From Calendula officinalis (lineage: Eukaryota > Streptophyta > Magnoliopsida > Asterales > Asteraceae): DNA of 64,000 nucleotides. The notes under the pieces are model-generated. The model ran no database searches and was not told where the DNA came from. It worked only from the letters and a program-made list of their open reading frames with translations. Shown here one piece after another: positions 1 through 11,738 of this stretch (the first letter of the stretch is position 1; every line of letters starts with the position of its first letter). The translations under genes and the position numbers were made by a program. The stretch is from contig OY970826.1 in NCBI GenBank assembly GCA_963853835.1, positions 74,332,929 to 74,396,928 on the forward strand. The letters are read 5' to 3'.

Positions 1-376
1 ACTGACTGAAAATTACTAATCAGTTGGTTAGGGCATTGTGTCAATAACGCAGAGCTTGGAAGTTCAATTCTTACATGTTGCATATTTTTTTTATAAATAC
101 AAGCCCTTTCTAAAATTGCAAGTATATTGACTGAAAATTAAGTTTTTGTTAATTTAGGAAGGTCAGAAATATATTATATATAGTAAAAATATATTATATA
201 ATAAATATTAATTAATTCCGAGTAATAAATAAATAACAAGAACTAATTAAATATAGTAAAATAATAATCAATAGTAGATATCACTGATTAATTTACCAAA
301 TATGAATTTGAGTCATATGATCTTTATATTTCTTACAGACAAAAAACCTAAAATATCTCAAAGTACACTCGTCTAT

Positions 377-845
377 ATGGCCAAGTTTGTGAGAACACAT
401 GGAATTATCTTATGGTTAATGTTTTTAACATTGTTTGTTGGTCTTGAGTGTAAGGTTTTATCTTTTACATATGTTTCAATATCTATTTGAAAAATTAAGA
501 AATTACACACTGGCCGCACACACATTCACCTTGATTATGATTGTTTAATTTATCCGTTTTAAGCCCGTCCTGTCCCTCTTTGATACGTAGGATGATTCCA
601 TTTGATTATGCATTGGCTCATATCTCGTTAATGTGTATGTAGGCACGAGAGTTCCAAGCACTAAGGGATCTGAAGATAGTGTTTCGTCACTAGGACATGA
701 AAAGATAGGATGACCAATTTGCAGCTTCTATAATAGGCCGAAAGGATTCAATTATTGTTGTTGTCGTGATCAAGCTCTTTGCTTTGATACTAAGGACCAT
801 TGTTTCTCATGGTGCACAACTCATGATATAAGATGTTTCGATTAG
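377..845 (+). pseudogene. ESF1/MEG-like cysteine-rich secreted peptide, copy A, premature stop
   Basis: Exon 1 (377-449) encodes a signal-peptide-like start (MAKFVRTHGI then a hydrophobic run). A donor gtaagg follows, and exon 2 starts at 643 after gtatgtag. The layout matches copy B at 10185-11189. In copy A the tryptophan codon after KIG is TGA (711-713), so translation would stop before any of the mature-region cysteines. Downstream codons, including the CCC block and the terminal tag at 843-845, are still recognisable, so the lesion looks recent. Copy A has one extra codon relative to copy B. I call it a pseudogene. A short signal-peptide-plus-linker product cannot be excluded. Confidence 0.7.
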
Positions 846-1342
846 ATACTATCATGATACAACCATGCTATTATCAATTTATATAGATATCCATCTATCC
901 AGTGATTTTAATAAACAATTTTTACGTGGTGGTCATGTGAATTTACTACAATATTTATATGTTATTCCCTTTTTTCTTTGCTCAAAATATTTCCTTGATT
1001 TTCTAGTAAACAGTAATCTCCCTACCATAAATATATTAAAGTGATTTTTGAAGCAAGTTTAGATTCAATATCATGTTACCATTTTCATTTTGTGTCTTTT
1101 TGACTATCCTATAATCGATGAATATATTTCTTGAGGTATATAACTATACTAGCTTCAAAGTCCGCCCGCTTGGGCGGGCATGCTTCAAGAGATATTTAGA
1201 AAAATATAAAAAATATTGATACAGTTTAATGGCATAACAATCTATAATTGTAATGATAAGTTGGTACAAATTTTATTACATAAATAAATGTTACAGAAAA
1301 AATTTAGAATTTTGTTACATAAATAAATGTTACAGAAAAAAT

Positions 1343-1564
1343 TTAAAGATGCAATAAGACTTCTTTGTAAACAACATTTGTTGTTTCATTAGTGTAGTTA
1401 TCATCTTTGTCGCAACAAATAACCTTCAGTCCGTTCTTGTTCTTAAATCTTGATACAACGACATAAAATTGACCATGTGAGACTATTGATTTAAAAAAAA
1501 AAAAATCCAACTTGCGTAGATATTTAAGTATAATATCTGCAAATAGCAACGTAAAGCATATCAC
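1343..1564 (-). pseudogene. Helitron helicase (PIF1-type) C-terminal fragment
   Basis: The reading frame contains SHGQFYVVVSRFK, then GLKVICCDKD and TNVVYKEVL. These match the conserved end of plant Helitron Rep/helicase proteins (the SHGQLYVxxSR motif VI region and the NVVYKEV tail). The residues before KSIVSHGQ do not fit the family well, and a run of phenylalanine codons suggests a slipped poly-A tract. The upstream part of the helicase is cut by the LTR inserted at 1571. Further decayed helicase sequence may continue at 6586-6740. There is no functional protein. Confidence 0.75.
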
Positions 1565-1570
1565 TACAAT

Positions 1571-4500
1571 TGTAACACTGCATTTTTGAAACCATTTTTT
1601 TAAATGTAGATATCCATTTTAGCATTAATTAAAAGTTACAGAAGAATTGAGTTTAGTTCCTAATTACGTTAGGTTTACAAGCCGTGGTCCCACAAAATAT
1701 TACAACCAAAGTGTTAGTTAAAAGACGGTATTACAAAACTAGACTCCTTAAAACAAAACACTTATAAAACGTATGGTCAAACGCCCCGTCCAAAGCCCGA
1801 CCCGTTTCAAGCATTCCAACCTGAAATGTGTCAATAAGGGAGGGATTAGCATAAAAGCTAAATGAATGAATTACTACTAATACTATGCTAAACACTAAGC
1901 ACGTAAGCAATTAACATCTCCGATTGGGGTAACCACTATTGAGAGGATCGACGGCTCTGCAAAAACCCTAAACCGTAGTTGGCCATAACCACGGTAACCG
2001 ATGGCCTGTACCCAACACCCCGGTAAACCCCTTACGCATAACAAATACGGGTAAGGTCTGAATACCATGTTAGTCGATACACTATCACCAACCGTTATCC
2101 ATCCGACACTTACCTCGTGCCGAATGTACACATAGTCATGTATGATATTCCTCTAACACTAGGCATACATATCAAGTAGACTAGCTACGAAAAACACCAC
2201 GAAAAACGTCGCGAAAAGTTCCCAGTTGGGAACTTGCCCGCGAACTACTTCACGATTTACACCCAATTTCTCTGTTTGCTTTTCACGATCGGGAGCGGGA
2301 GTTCGCGACGCGAACTCCCCAAACCTGCTATTCTTCCTGCGTTTTCACTAGTATAACAATACCAACGAATAAATCGAAACCCGAGTTGTAGGTTAAATCC
2401 ACTCACCTTTCAATCCTCGATTTCCTTAACTCACTGTGCTAGTATCACTGAGTCTCCTTGTAACACCCAAAATTTTACAAAAATAAAATTTTCTAAATAC
2501 AAGATTTTAAATAAAAAGGTCCCAATAACTTGAATAATTAAATCCCAATAATAATATTTTCATTTCAAAATGTACTTAATGCGGAAATAGTTAAAATAAA
2601 ATAAAGTGTTTTAAAATATTAAATGTTGTCCACATCAGTAATGAAAAGATACAGCGGTCAACCGTCCACATTCTCCTTTCCTTTGCTGGAACCTGAAACA
2701 ATGTGGGGGAAAGTTTGGGTCAGCTGGGGAAGCTGAGTGAATAATCTCAAAATGTAAACAATTATAACATACAACACATGAGGGCACATCGGTGTACTCC
2801 TACTCAGAATCTACTCGATTAATTACTCAGATTTATTTCTCGGATTTTATTACTCAGATTTTATTTATATAGCGCGCTAGTGTGACTTGGGCCGAGAGAT
2901 CAACCTCGACCCGCCTCACACCACCTCAACACCTGTACTCTTCGGTGTTGAGTCAAAAAGGCCTGGCACCAGTACTCTTCGGTGCCAAGTTAAAACATCT
3001 GACACCAGTGCTCTTCGGTGTCAAGTCAGATATATTATGTTTAATGTTTAAATCAAAACTCAGAAAATCAGAACTCGGAAACTCAGAACACAAGATGCTA
3101 GATCACAGATAACTCAGATAACAGATAACTCAGATAGCAAATATGGTGCAAGTAATGTAACACGTAAGTCATGCATGTACAACGTTAAAACTGAATACAC
3201 GGTGAGAATACTCACCTCGAGAAAACGTAAGCTCCAAAGGATCCTCAATACTCTAAGGCGCTGCTCGGTTATTCCTAGACGATCCTAAAAGCATAAAAAC
3301 GAAACCCGAATTACAATCCGTTCTAAGGACTCAATTTAGAAAACTGGCAGCACCCGTTGGTCTCACGGATGCTGCTATAACTCTTAAACTGTGCAGTAGA
3401 TTTATCTCATATTTTTACCATGAAAGTAGACAACCAGAACTACATATCTCTGTGAGACGGTCACTGGCCAAAACAGATTCTAAGGGTCTCAAAACAGTAT
3501 CGCAAGACAGACATGCCGTACAGTCATATTTCCTAACAGCAGCATATTAAAATGGTTATAACTTTTAAACCGTAATTCGGATTGACGAGAGGATTGCGGC
3601 ATTGAAAAGCTAACTCGGAAAACAAGTGACCATCACGGGCCAAAAATCCAAAAACATATTTTAAGTGCGGTAAAAACAGTCCCGAAGTCAGCAAACAGAT
3701 TCTGTTAAAATTCAGCATATTAAAATAGAACTCGTTTTAAATCCCGACATCAACCCGTCTATTTCCGAAATACCCGACATTCCCGAAATTCACATTTAGC
3801 CTCAGAAACATGTTTACCATTAATCTAGTCTTTTATTTAAGAAAACTATTCGGTTTTAGGAAACCAAGAACCCTAAGGTTCGGTTTCCGTTTCTCGGTTA
3901 AACAAAACGTCTAGTTATAATCATGATGGTTTTGACCCAACCCGATACTTACAATGCAGCCCTTAAACCCGAAACACAGCTCTATAAACCCACGAAAATA
4001 AAGACTCATAATTTGGTAAAACTAGAATTTCAAAAACCCGAATTTCAACGTAATCCAAAACACAATTTGAAGTAAAATCGGACGACCGTAACTTTCCACT
4101 CGGTACACCAAATGAGACCAAATTTTTACAGCATAAAGTATACATAAGACCCTACAAACCATCTATATAAAGTTCGGCCCGGTTCTGCCCCGAAGGGTCC
4201 CGAAACTGGCCCGCAACAGGCAGATTCGTGCAGTATTTCAGCACTGCAGTCAGTTACAAAAAGGGCCGTATCTCACAAACCGTTAACTCGATTAACGAGC
4301 GGTCGGCGGCCACAGAAAGGTATAACAACGAGCTACAAAAGTCCAGAAGACATGGGGTCCAGATTCTGACCGGAAGAAGGTCGAAAACAGCCACGATTAA
4401 ACAACAACAGGAACTTGACATATAAAATTCTAGGACTCGAGAATTAGAACCAAGACAACAAAACAAAACCGATGCGAACAATCTAAATACAACCCGAACC

Positions 4501-6580
4501 CTCTTTGGTTCGTCACAGCCCTACACAAACGGGATTAGTCTGCAAAAAATAACGGATCGATCGAATGAAAAGGAAAGAAAACCGAAAAAAGAATAGGTCT
4601 AGATGATTACCGATTGGAGAAACCAACTTGGCTCGATCAACACTTCTGCCCACCGAATAACCTGCTCGAACTCAATGACACTCGCTGGCCACCTCCCCAT
4701 GGAATTAAGCTGCTCAATTGGAGAAGAAGGAAACGAAGGAGATGCTCTAATTGGAGGCTGCCGATTGGAGTTTGAGGGAAGGAAAAATGTCAACATTTTA
4801 GGGATTAGAAAAGAAGGAAACACGCTTAAGTATTTCGCCCCTTTGAGTTTAAGGCTTGCTTATCGGTTGGGCTTAAAAGAATTATCGGGCTTGTTAATCC
4901 ACCAACAGAAATCGACAAGGACAATTTGGCCATTAAATTCGGCCCTTAGCAGCTCTTCATCATGGATCGAATCAAGGGAACAAGCAAGGAAGGAAATAGA
5001 AAAAAAATGAATAAAGGCTCGGCTTTATTACTAGTCGATCACGTTAACGGTCCTTGGCCTTGGCCTCCGGCCCGACTCGAAATAAAATAACTAAAACTCT
5101 TACGGTTAGTCAAAACCCGAGACCAACTAAATGATTTACATGACGTCTAAACGATACGAGACGGCTAATTAAATTATTATAGGATTTCTAATTAACCATT
5201 TATTAAAGTTTAATTAATATGAACCGCCCGATCACGAGTCGTTTAAATAACGCGAACCATCTAACTTCATTAATTTACTAATATTCCATTTAAAATTTAG
5301 TATGACGATTCAATTATATTAATAAAATTTCAGGGCGTTACACTCCTTCCCGGTTCTTGTAACAAGTATCCCGAGTTAGTGATCGATCTACCGAATTGTC
5401 AAAATCGTCAATTTAACAAAACACGACCCAAAGCTCGTAAAATACATATTTTATGCTATCACCAACTAGTTTAACAATCACAACATACCAAGTAGTCAAT
5501 TATAACCATTTAGCCCATCTTATAACCATTTGACCCAAACGGGCCAAAACCCGAACATGACCATGTCACTCCCACATTTCCATTAACTAGCACATAATCT
5601 TTATACTAGCAGTTCACAATCGTTTAGCAATTCCATCAAGTTGAAAACTATCACAATTCCAAGTATTATACTTACATAATCACTAGTTCAACAACTTGAC
5701 CCAAACACTAACTAGTTCAAGACACACCACATCTACACTAGGTTTTCACCATCTATAACTTACCAAACATATTTTCTCACCCTAATAAACAACTTCAACC
5801 ATTCAAACATCAAGAAATTCAAGGTTTGTCAAAACCCACCTTCTACATCCACCATTAATGGAGGTTGGAGGTGCTTTTCACCAAACCTTATCTTCCTACC
5901 ACAAACAACCATACATTTCATGTAAAAGCTTGTAATAACACATACTACAACATCCATAACAAGATTTAACCACTAAACACTAGCAATCACAAACCCTAGT
6001 TCATAGTAAAGCTTAAGAACAACAAGAACAATTAAAGGAGAAGGTGTAGCTTACTTCTAGGGTTCTTCTACACAAACTTTAGTGATGATTTCGGGTCTAG
6101 CACCAAGAATCACCAATGATTACTCAAGAACAAGTAGAGAGAAAAGATGGAGTTTGACTAGCAATGAAATAGTGATATTGGGGAGGATAATGTTTGAAAT
6201 AACAAGTAAAAGAGAAGAGAAGGAGACCCTCTCTCTCTAGAGGCCGGCCAAGTGAGGGAATGGGCCCCCTTGTTGGCTTTTTCCTTTTTAACCGTATATG
6301 TCTGAAAAGTCCCTTTCGTAGATAATTTATTTAAAATAGCAAACGCACTCCAATTTTAAAAACGAAAGCATTTCCGGAAACAAAATTCAACAAAGAATCT
6401 AAAGATATAAAAATCACGTTTTCATTTAAAATATATCACAAGTCGGGTATTTTAACCCCTTGGTTAAAATACCGCAAAAGATGAAAGACTAATAAATTTC
6501 ACATAGCATTTAATCAGATAATCATTTAATTAAATACCTTAAGGTCAATAAACTACTAGGCCGGGTTTTGAGATGTTACA
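1571..6580 (-). mobile_element. Solo LTR (outer), TSD acaat, split by an inner LTR
   Basis: The ends are TGTAACACTG and GATGTTACA, flanked by the perfect 5 bp duplication acaat (1566-1570 and 6581-6585). Without the inner insertion it is about 2.1 kb. No internal domain, primer-binding site or second LTR is present, so it is read as a solo LTR left by LTR-LTR recombination. The minus strand starts TGTAACATCTCAAAACCCGG, which resembles the sense start of related Gypsy-type LTRs, hence the strand call. Confidence 0.8.
2459..5342 (-). mobile_element. Solo LTR (inner), TSD ctcct
   Basis: The sequence begins TGTAACACCC and ends GGGCGTTACA, with the 5 bp direct duplication ctcct at 2454-2458 and 5343-5347. 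At about 2.9 kb it sits wholly inside the outer solo LTR. It contains three tandem units around 2935-3035, each with a ctcttcggtg core. ORFs inside it (for example 4603-5010) have no recognisable domain. Strand is inferred from the motif gaggtgagtatt on the minus strand, which resembles gtgagtacatgag in the other LTRs of this window. Confidence 0.75.
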
Positions 6581-6744
6581 ACAATAATCATATATTTATT
6601 GTTATTTCCTTTGTTATCTTTGAATTTTATATGTTTAACAAAATTCCTAACATTCGGCTAGGTCACAATCATCCAAAACTCTATAGAATACGTAATCTAA
6701 TTTTCAGCACCATTTTTATTGTAAGATATATTGTCAAACAATTA

Positions 6745-6870
6745 TATGTAATATCTAGGCGGCATGCTTCAAGAGATATGTAGAAAAACAAAAAATATAT
6801 TAATACAATTTAAATAACATAAAAATCTATAATTATAATGATAGGTTTGTTACAAATTTTAATCTAAAAA
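6745..6870 (-). repeat. Internal copy of the Helitron 3' subterminal sequence lacking its hairpin
   Basis: The tract from catgcttcaagagatatg onward closely matches 1180-1285 next to the Helitron 3' end. Here the GC hairpin is missing: on the minus strand gcatgccgc runs straight into CTAG (6758-6755). It is therefore a second, damaged Helitron 3' terminus inside the larger element. Confidence 0.7.
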
Positions 6871-8954
6871 TAAAAAGGGGCTCGAAAACTGTCATTTACT
6901 CAGTAAAAAGGCCGCCCATTTTTCTATTGTTATATAAAATTTGATACATTTAAGAAGGGACTCGAAGCATTACCTATTTATACATTTAAAAAGCCCATTT
7001 CTTTATTGTTACATAAAATTTAACCCGTAGGCTATGTAGTGAGTCGAAGAGAGCCAAATAAATTTGGACTCTATTATTTCATGTATCGGTTTTTATGGGC
7101 TACTCAATTTAACATTTTTAAAACACACAATTTGATTTAGGCTCTCCAGAATCTTCACGTGATATCACAATTGAAGGAAGTGAGCCGATCTAGGGCTTTT
7201 GTTCAGTGCACAAGTTCGTGGGAATATGAATCTGATGCCGATGTACAAATCAAGGATGAAAGATACAGAGTACGGTTTAATTACGTATCAGAGAGTTCAA
7301 CAATTTCGAATTAGGGCTAGAATTGTTTCAAGAAGTTATGGAGGTAGCGTATCATCAAAACAAAATTCAAGAAAAAATTGAAACATAACAGCTTCTATAT
7401 CATCATCTCGAACTTCTAATTCATCTATTAAAGCTTCAGTTTGTGGTTGTAATTTGCCGACAGAATCGTAGAATGCGGGTGTTTCCAGCGATTTTCCGGT
7501 CATAAAAAGGTAATTGTTAAACTAAAATTGTTAATTTGTTAACAATTATAAGATTTATTTTGGTTTATTTACTGAAATGAAGCTGTACATTTCATCGAAT
7601 TTGTGGATATCCTTTCTTATAATAATTGTTTAACTATAACCCTAAATGAATTACCGTAAATGTCATACCTTACAGCGATGTGTGTATGTACCGTGAACTT
7701 TCTTGTATGTGATTGGGTTTAAATGTTACACAAATGTACCTGTAAATGTATAATTCAGAAATCATTTTAGAGGGAACATATTCAAATTAGAAACATCTCA
7801 CGTATTAATTTTTTTGCTGAACAATGTTTAGATGCTTTCTATTATTTACAAAGTATGAAATCATGCATATCAAAATTAATATGCGAACTTAAAATGCCAA
7901 AACAGTTCCAAACAGTAGATAATTTTTTGAAGTATACCAATCATTTTTTTTTTAATTCCAAACAGTAGATAGTTTTAATAAAACAATCTTAAATTCCAGA
8001 AAAAGTATATTAAATTGATAAAATTAAACAAACTTGAATACCAAAACACATTTGATTCGAAAACGGTATAGCTGTTGTTTTGAAAACATTCAGCACAAAA
8101 GTAAGTTATAAAACGGTTTTTAATTCATTAAGTTTTAGCGTGCATTCATGTAAAAATATGATAACTAACCGATTTTTTAATTGAATACGCAGATTAGAGC
8201 TCCAATATCGTAATGTGATGAACCAAAAAGTGTTTTATGTTGATATTAGGCATCGGTGTAAATGAGTTTTATAGGTTGTCAAAGTTGGGAGCCAAAATGG
8301 TAATACATATCTTTTACGAATTTTATAAAATCATTAATTGATTGATTTCAAATCTATCTATAGAATATATATATCTTTAATAACAAAGTGGTTGTGATAT
8401 CGGAGCTGGGTTTCCTAAAGATTGGGTAAGTTTGAAATATTGAGATATCTATCTTCTAAATATAATGATTTTGGAATATTTATGAAATAGGCGTTTTAAA
8501 CAAAAATGTTTTTTAAGTTTTTAAAAATAAGATATTTTGATACGTATATTTGATTTGAATTTGCAGTATTAAGCGCTAAAAATTGGCTCGGTATTAAATG
8601 GAATTCATAAACTGAAATAAGAAAGAGTTAAAAGCATGATTTTGTTTTACAATACGGAGTAAAATTATATTGCATCTGGTATTTTTGGGAACCTATTCAA
8701 ATATTGGGATGTAAATTCAAATCTTTGAGTATATTAAATACCGTGAATATCCCAATTAATTAATGTAATTTCCTTTAATATCGTGTAGGTTGTTAATCTG
8801 CATGAGGAGGAGAGATACAACCGTTTCTAGGCTATTGGGAGGATGACAGATGACCAATGGCAGAATTACACGTGGCATTGTGGACGAATCAGAGAGCTCG
8901 AAATTGATAGCTGGCAAAATTAGATCAAATCTAAGCCTTATATATAGATTATGA
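6871..8954. other. Helitron 5' body, no gene recognised
   Basis: This is AT-rich sequence belonging to the Helitron body, ending with its 5' terminus. The region 7150-7380 looks UTR-like (tctagggctttt, then a 60-codon ORF at 7199-7381), but I recognise no domain. Captured host sequence is possible but not shown. Confidence 0.4.
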
Positions 8955-9213
8955 TTCTAGCTTGTTTTTGTATGATCTTAGAGCAAAGGGTATGAGAAGA
9001 TGGTTAAAGTCATATTATAGCAAAAATAGCTCTATAAGGAGACTCGGTATGAGTAGATGGTTAAAGCCATGTTATACCCAAAATGATTCTATAAGAGGAT
9101 TGGTGTCGTCCTTTTAAACCCTTACCAAAGGGTGTTTGGCGATGCCAAACATAACACCCAAGGTTTCACCAAATTTGTATGCGTCAAGGAAATAACGTCT
9201 GCATCCTTCAAGT

Positions 9214-9790
9214 TTTTTTTATTTTTTTACTTTTTATTTTAAAAGCTGAAATAGAAAATTCCTGGAAAATTATTTTAGTTAAAGAATAGAGTAACTACAA
9301 GGAAGGTCGTGGTATATCACTAATTACAATCTCGGTGTTTGAACTTCGTTTATTACACTAGAAATCTACGGTGTATACATTTTGTTACACCTATTCTCTG
9401 AATTTTTTTTAAATAGCCGAAGTACCCTTTTGGCCTTTTGTAATAAAGCAAAGATAGAATGACTGTGAATGAGTGATGAATCTCATGGACTATCCGTGAA
9501 ATGTACTCTATTAATTGACTTATTTTTTTTCTCTTTCAGCCATATTCTTCTAACACGTTCAGACTCACCACACATATGTATCTATTTGAATTCAAATATC
9601 AATTAATAACCACTATTGTCGCGTCACCAAACCTCCTGAAAAATCGATTCATCCTCAAGCCCTATCTTCGGTTGTCTTCTCCAATTGTTCCGCCGCCGGT
9701 GACGTTCTATCGACATGCGTGTGCAAAACCCCAACTCCTCTGTCAACATTAATCATTTATCTAAATCAATTCAGATCGATAGAACGGTAC
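9214..9790. other. Spacer between duplicated units
   Basis: This is single-copy sequence within the window. It holds poly-T tracts near 9220 and a moderately C-rich stretch near 9640-9740. I see no ORF, repeat or element termini. Confidence 0.4.
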
Positions 9791-10184
9791 CGGCTGAAAA
9801 TTACTAATCAGTTGGTTAGGACATTGTGTTAATAACGCAGAGCTTGGAAGTTCAATTCTTACATGTTGCATATTTTTTATAAATACAAATATGTTCTGAA
9901 ATTGCAAATATTGACTGAAAATTAAGTTTTTGTTAATTTGGAAGGTCCAAAATATATTATATATAGTAAAAACATAATATATAATAAATATTAATTAAAT
10001 CCGAGTAATAAATAAATAACAAGAACTAATTAAATATAGTAAAATAATAATCAATAGTAGATATCACTGATTAATTTACCAAATATGAATCATAAATATG
10101 TATATAAATACCACTTTGAGTCATATGATCTTTATATTTTCTACAGATAAAAAACCTAAAATATCTCAAAGTATACTCGTCTAT

Positions 10185-11189
10185 ATGGCCAAGTTTGTGA
10201 GAACACATGGAATTATCTTATGCTTAATGTTTTTAACATTGTTTGTTGGTCTTGAGTGTAAGGTTTTATCTTTTACATATGTTTCAACATCTATTTGGAA
10301 AATTAAGAAATTACACACTGGCCGCACACACATTCACCTTAATTATGATTGTTTAATTTATCCGTTTTAAGCCCGTCCTGTCCCTCTTTGATACGTATGA
10401 TGATTCTTAGGGGTGAAAACGAGCCGAGCCGTTCGTGAGCTATTCGGGATCGGCTCGTTAAAAGCTTAAAACGAGCTGAGCTTAAACGAGTATGAGCCGA
10501 GTTCGAGCTTAACTAAGAGCTCGTTTATTAAACGAGCCCGAGCCCGAGCTTGATCCACTAAGATCGATTAGGCTCGCGAGCCTAAACGAGCACATATATA
10601 TTAATTATTACAAAAATACAATTATATATTATATATTTTTATACTTGTGTGTATGTATACTATACATATATATGTATATAACATAATATAAAAATGAAGT
10701 GCTTACATATTATATTAAATATTATAATTAGATTAAAAAGTTTATATATTTTGTGTATATGGGAGCTTAAATGAGCCTAATCGAGCCGAGCCCGAACCTG
10801 CGAAAACCTAAACGAGCCGAGCCCGAGCTTTACATATAAGGCTCGAAACGTGCCGAGCTCGAGCTCCTTAAAACTTAAACGAGCCGAGCTCGAACCTAGT
10901 CGAGCTCGGGCTCGGCTCGGCTCATTTACACCCCTAAATTGATTCCATTTGATTATACATTGGCTCATATCTCGTTAATGTGTATGTAGGCATGAGAGTT
11001 CCAAGCACTAAGGGATCTGAAGATAGTGTTTCGTCACTAGGAAATGAAAAGATAGGATGGTCAATTTGCAACTACTATAATCGTCCAGGATTGCATTATT
11101 GTTGTTGTCGTAATCAATCTCAGTGCTTTGATACTAGGGACCATTGTTTTTCATGGTGCACAACTCATAATATAAGATGTTTCGATTAG
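10185..11189 (+). CDS. Cysteine-rich secreted peptide, ESF1/MEG-like pattern (2 exons, 90 aa)
   Basis: Join 10185-10257 and 10990-11189. The donor is gagt|gtaagg and the acceptor gtatgtag|gc. The split codon makes cysteine 25. Residues 1-25 form a signal peptide (MAKFVRTHGI then IILCLMFLTLFVGLEC). The mature part has eight cysteines: C51, C62-C64, C70, C77, C81 and C88. The block YCCCRNQSQCF, followed by HCFSWC, resembles the CYCC...C...CxxxC framework of EMBRYO SURROUNDING FACTOR 1 and maize MEG1 peptides. Those are secreted from endosperm or central cell and act in seed development. Family assignment rests on cysteine spacing only; another small secreted peptide class is possible. The 732 bp intron holds a hAT-type MITE. 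ATG 10185 is chosen because it starts the signal peptide; an upstream in-frame extension from 10098 would bury it. Confidence 0.7.
10407..10937. mobile_element. hAT-type MITE in the peptide-gene intron
   Basis: The terminal inverted repeats start ttaggggtgaaaacgagcc and end ggctcatttacacccctaa. Copy A lacks the insertion: it reads gatgattccattt where copy B has gatgattc, then the element, then attgattcc, an imperfect 8 bp duplication. The interior is built largely from the word gagccgagc and its complement. Confidence 0.75.
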
Positions 11190-11738
11190 ATACTACCATG
11201 ATACAACCATGCTATTGTCAATTTATATAGATATCCATCTATCCAGTGATTTTAATAAACAATATTTACGTGGTGGTCATGTGAATTTACTACAATAACT
11301 ATATGTTATTCCCTAATTTCTTTGCTCAAAATATTTCCTTGATTTTCTAGTAAACACTAATGTCCCTATCATAAATGTATTAAAGTACGTGACTTTTGAA
11401 GCAAGTTTAGATTCTATATCATGTTACCATTGTCATTTTGTGTCTTTTTGACTATCCTATAATCGATGTTGAGGTATATAACTATATTCTAGCTTGTTTT
11501 TGTATGATCTTAGAGCAAAGGGTATGGGAAGATGGTTAAAGCCATATTATAGCAAAAAAGGCTCTATAAGGAGACTCGGTATGAGAAGATGGTTAAAGCC
11601 ATATTATAGCCAAAATGGTTCTATAAGAGCATTGATGTCGTCCTGTTAAACCCTTACCAAAGGGTGTTTGGCGATGCCAAACAACACGTTTCACCAAATT
11701 TGTATGCGTCAAGGAAATAACGTCTGCTTCCTTCAAGT

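Larger units (their letters stand above)
1149..8954 (-). mobile_element. Helitron, non-autonomous, with nested LTR insertions
   Basis: Read on the minus strand, the element begins TCATAATCTATATATAAGG (8954 downward) and ends CTAG (1152-1149). A GC hairpin (stem GCCCGC/GCGGGC, about 1162-1177) lies roughly 10 bases before the end. It lies between A and T, with no target duplication, as Helitrons do. The duplicated locus at about 11470-11485 has the unoccupied sequence aactatattctagc, which fits the flanks here exactly. A PIF1-type helicase tail lies next to the 3' end, as expected. Removing the nested LTR leaves roughly 2.8 kb, so it is non-autonomous. Confidence 0.9.
1..9213 (+). repeat. Duplicated unit, copy A (interrupted by a Helitron)
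   Basis: Bases 1-1148 and 8955-9213 together match 9791-11738 in order and orientation. Shared landmarks include the opening ctgaaaattactaatcag, the small peptide gene, and the tract around gatggttaaagc. The unit is cut at 1148/8955 by the Helitron described separately. Copy A may begin before the window. About 575 bases without recognised content (9214-9790) separate the two copies. Confidence 0.85.
9791..11738 (+). repeat. Duplicated unit, copy B (with intact peptide gene)
   Basis: This is collinear with copy A at 1-1148 plus 8955-9213. It lacks the Helitron, so it preserves the pre-insertion site near 11470-11485. It also carries a hAT-type MITE in the intron of the peptide gene that copy A lacks. 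The two copies therefore took different insertions after duplication. Confidence 0.85.

Noticed and set aside
4603..5010. 135-codon ORF on the plus strand
   Set aside because: Lies inside the inner solo LTR, opposite to its inferred sense, with no domain and low-complexity serine/glutamate content.
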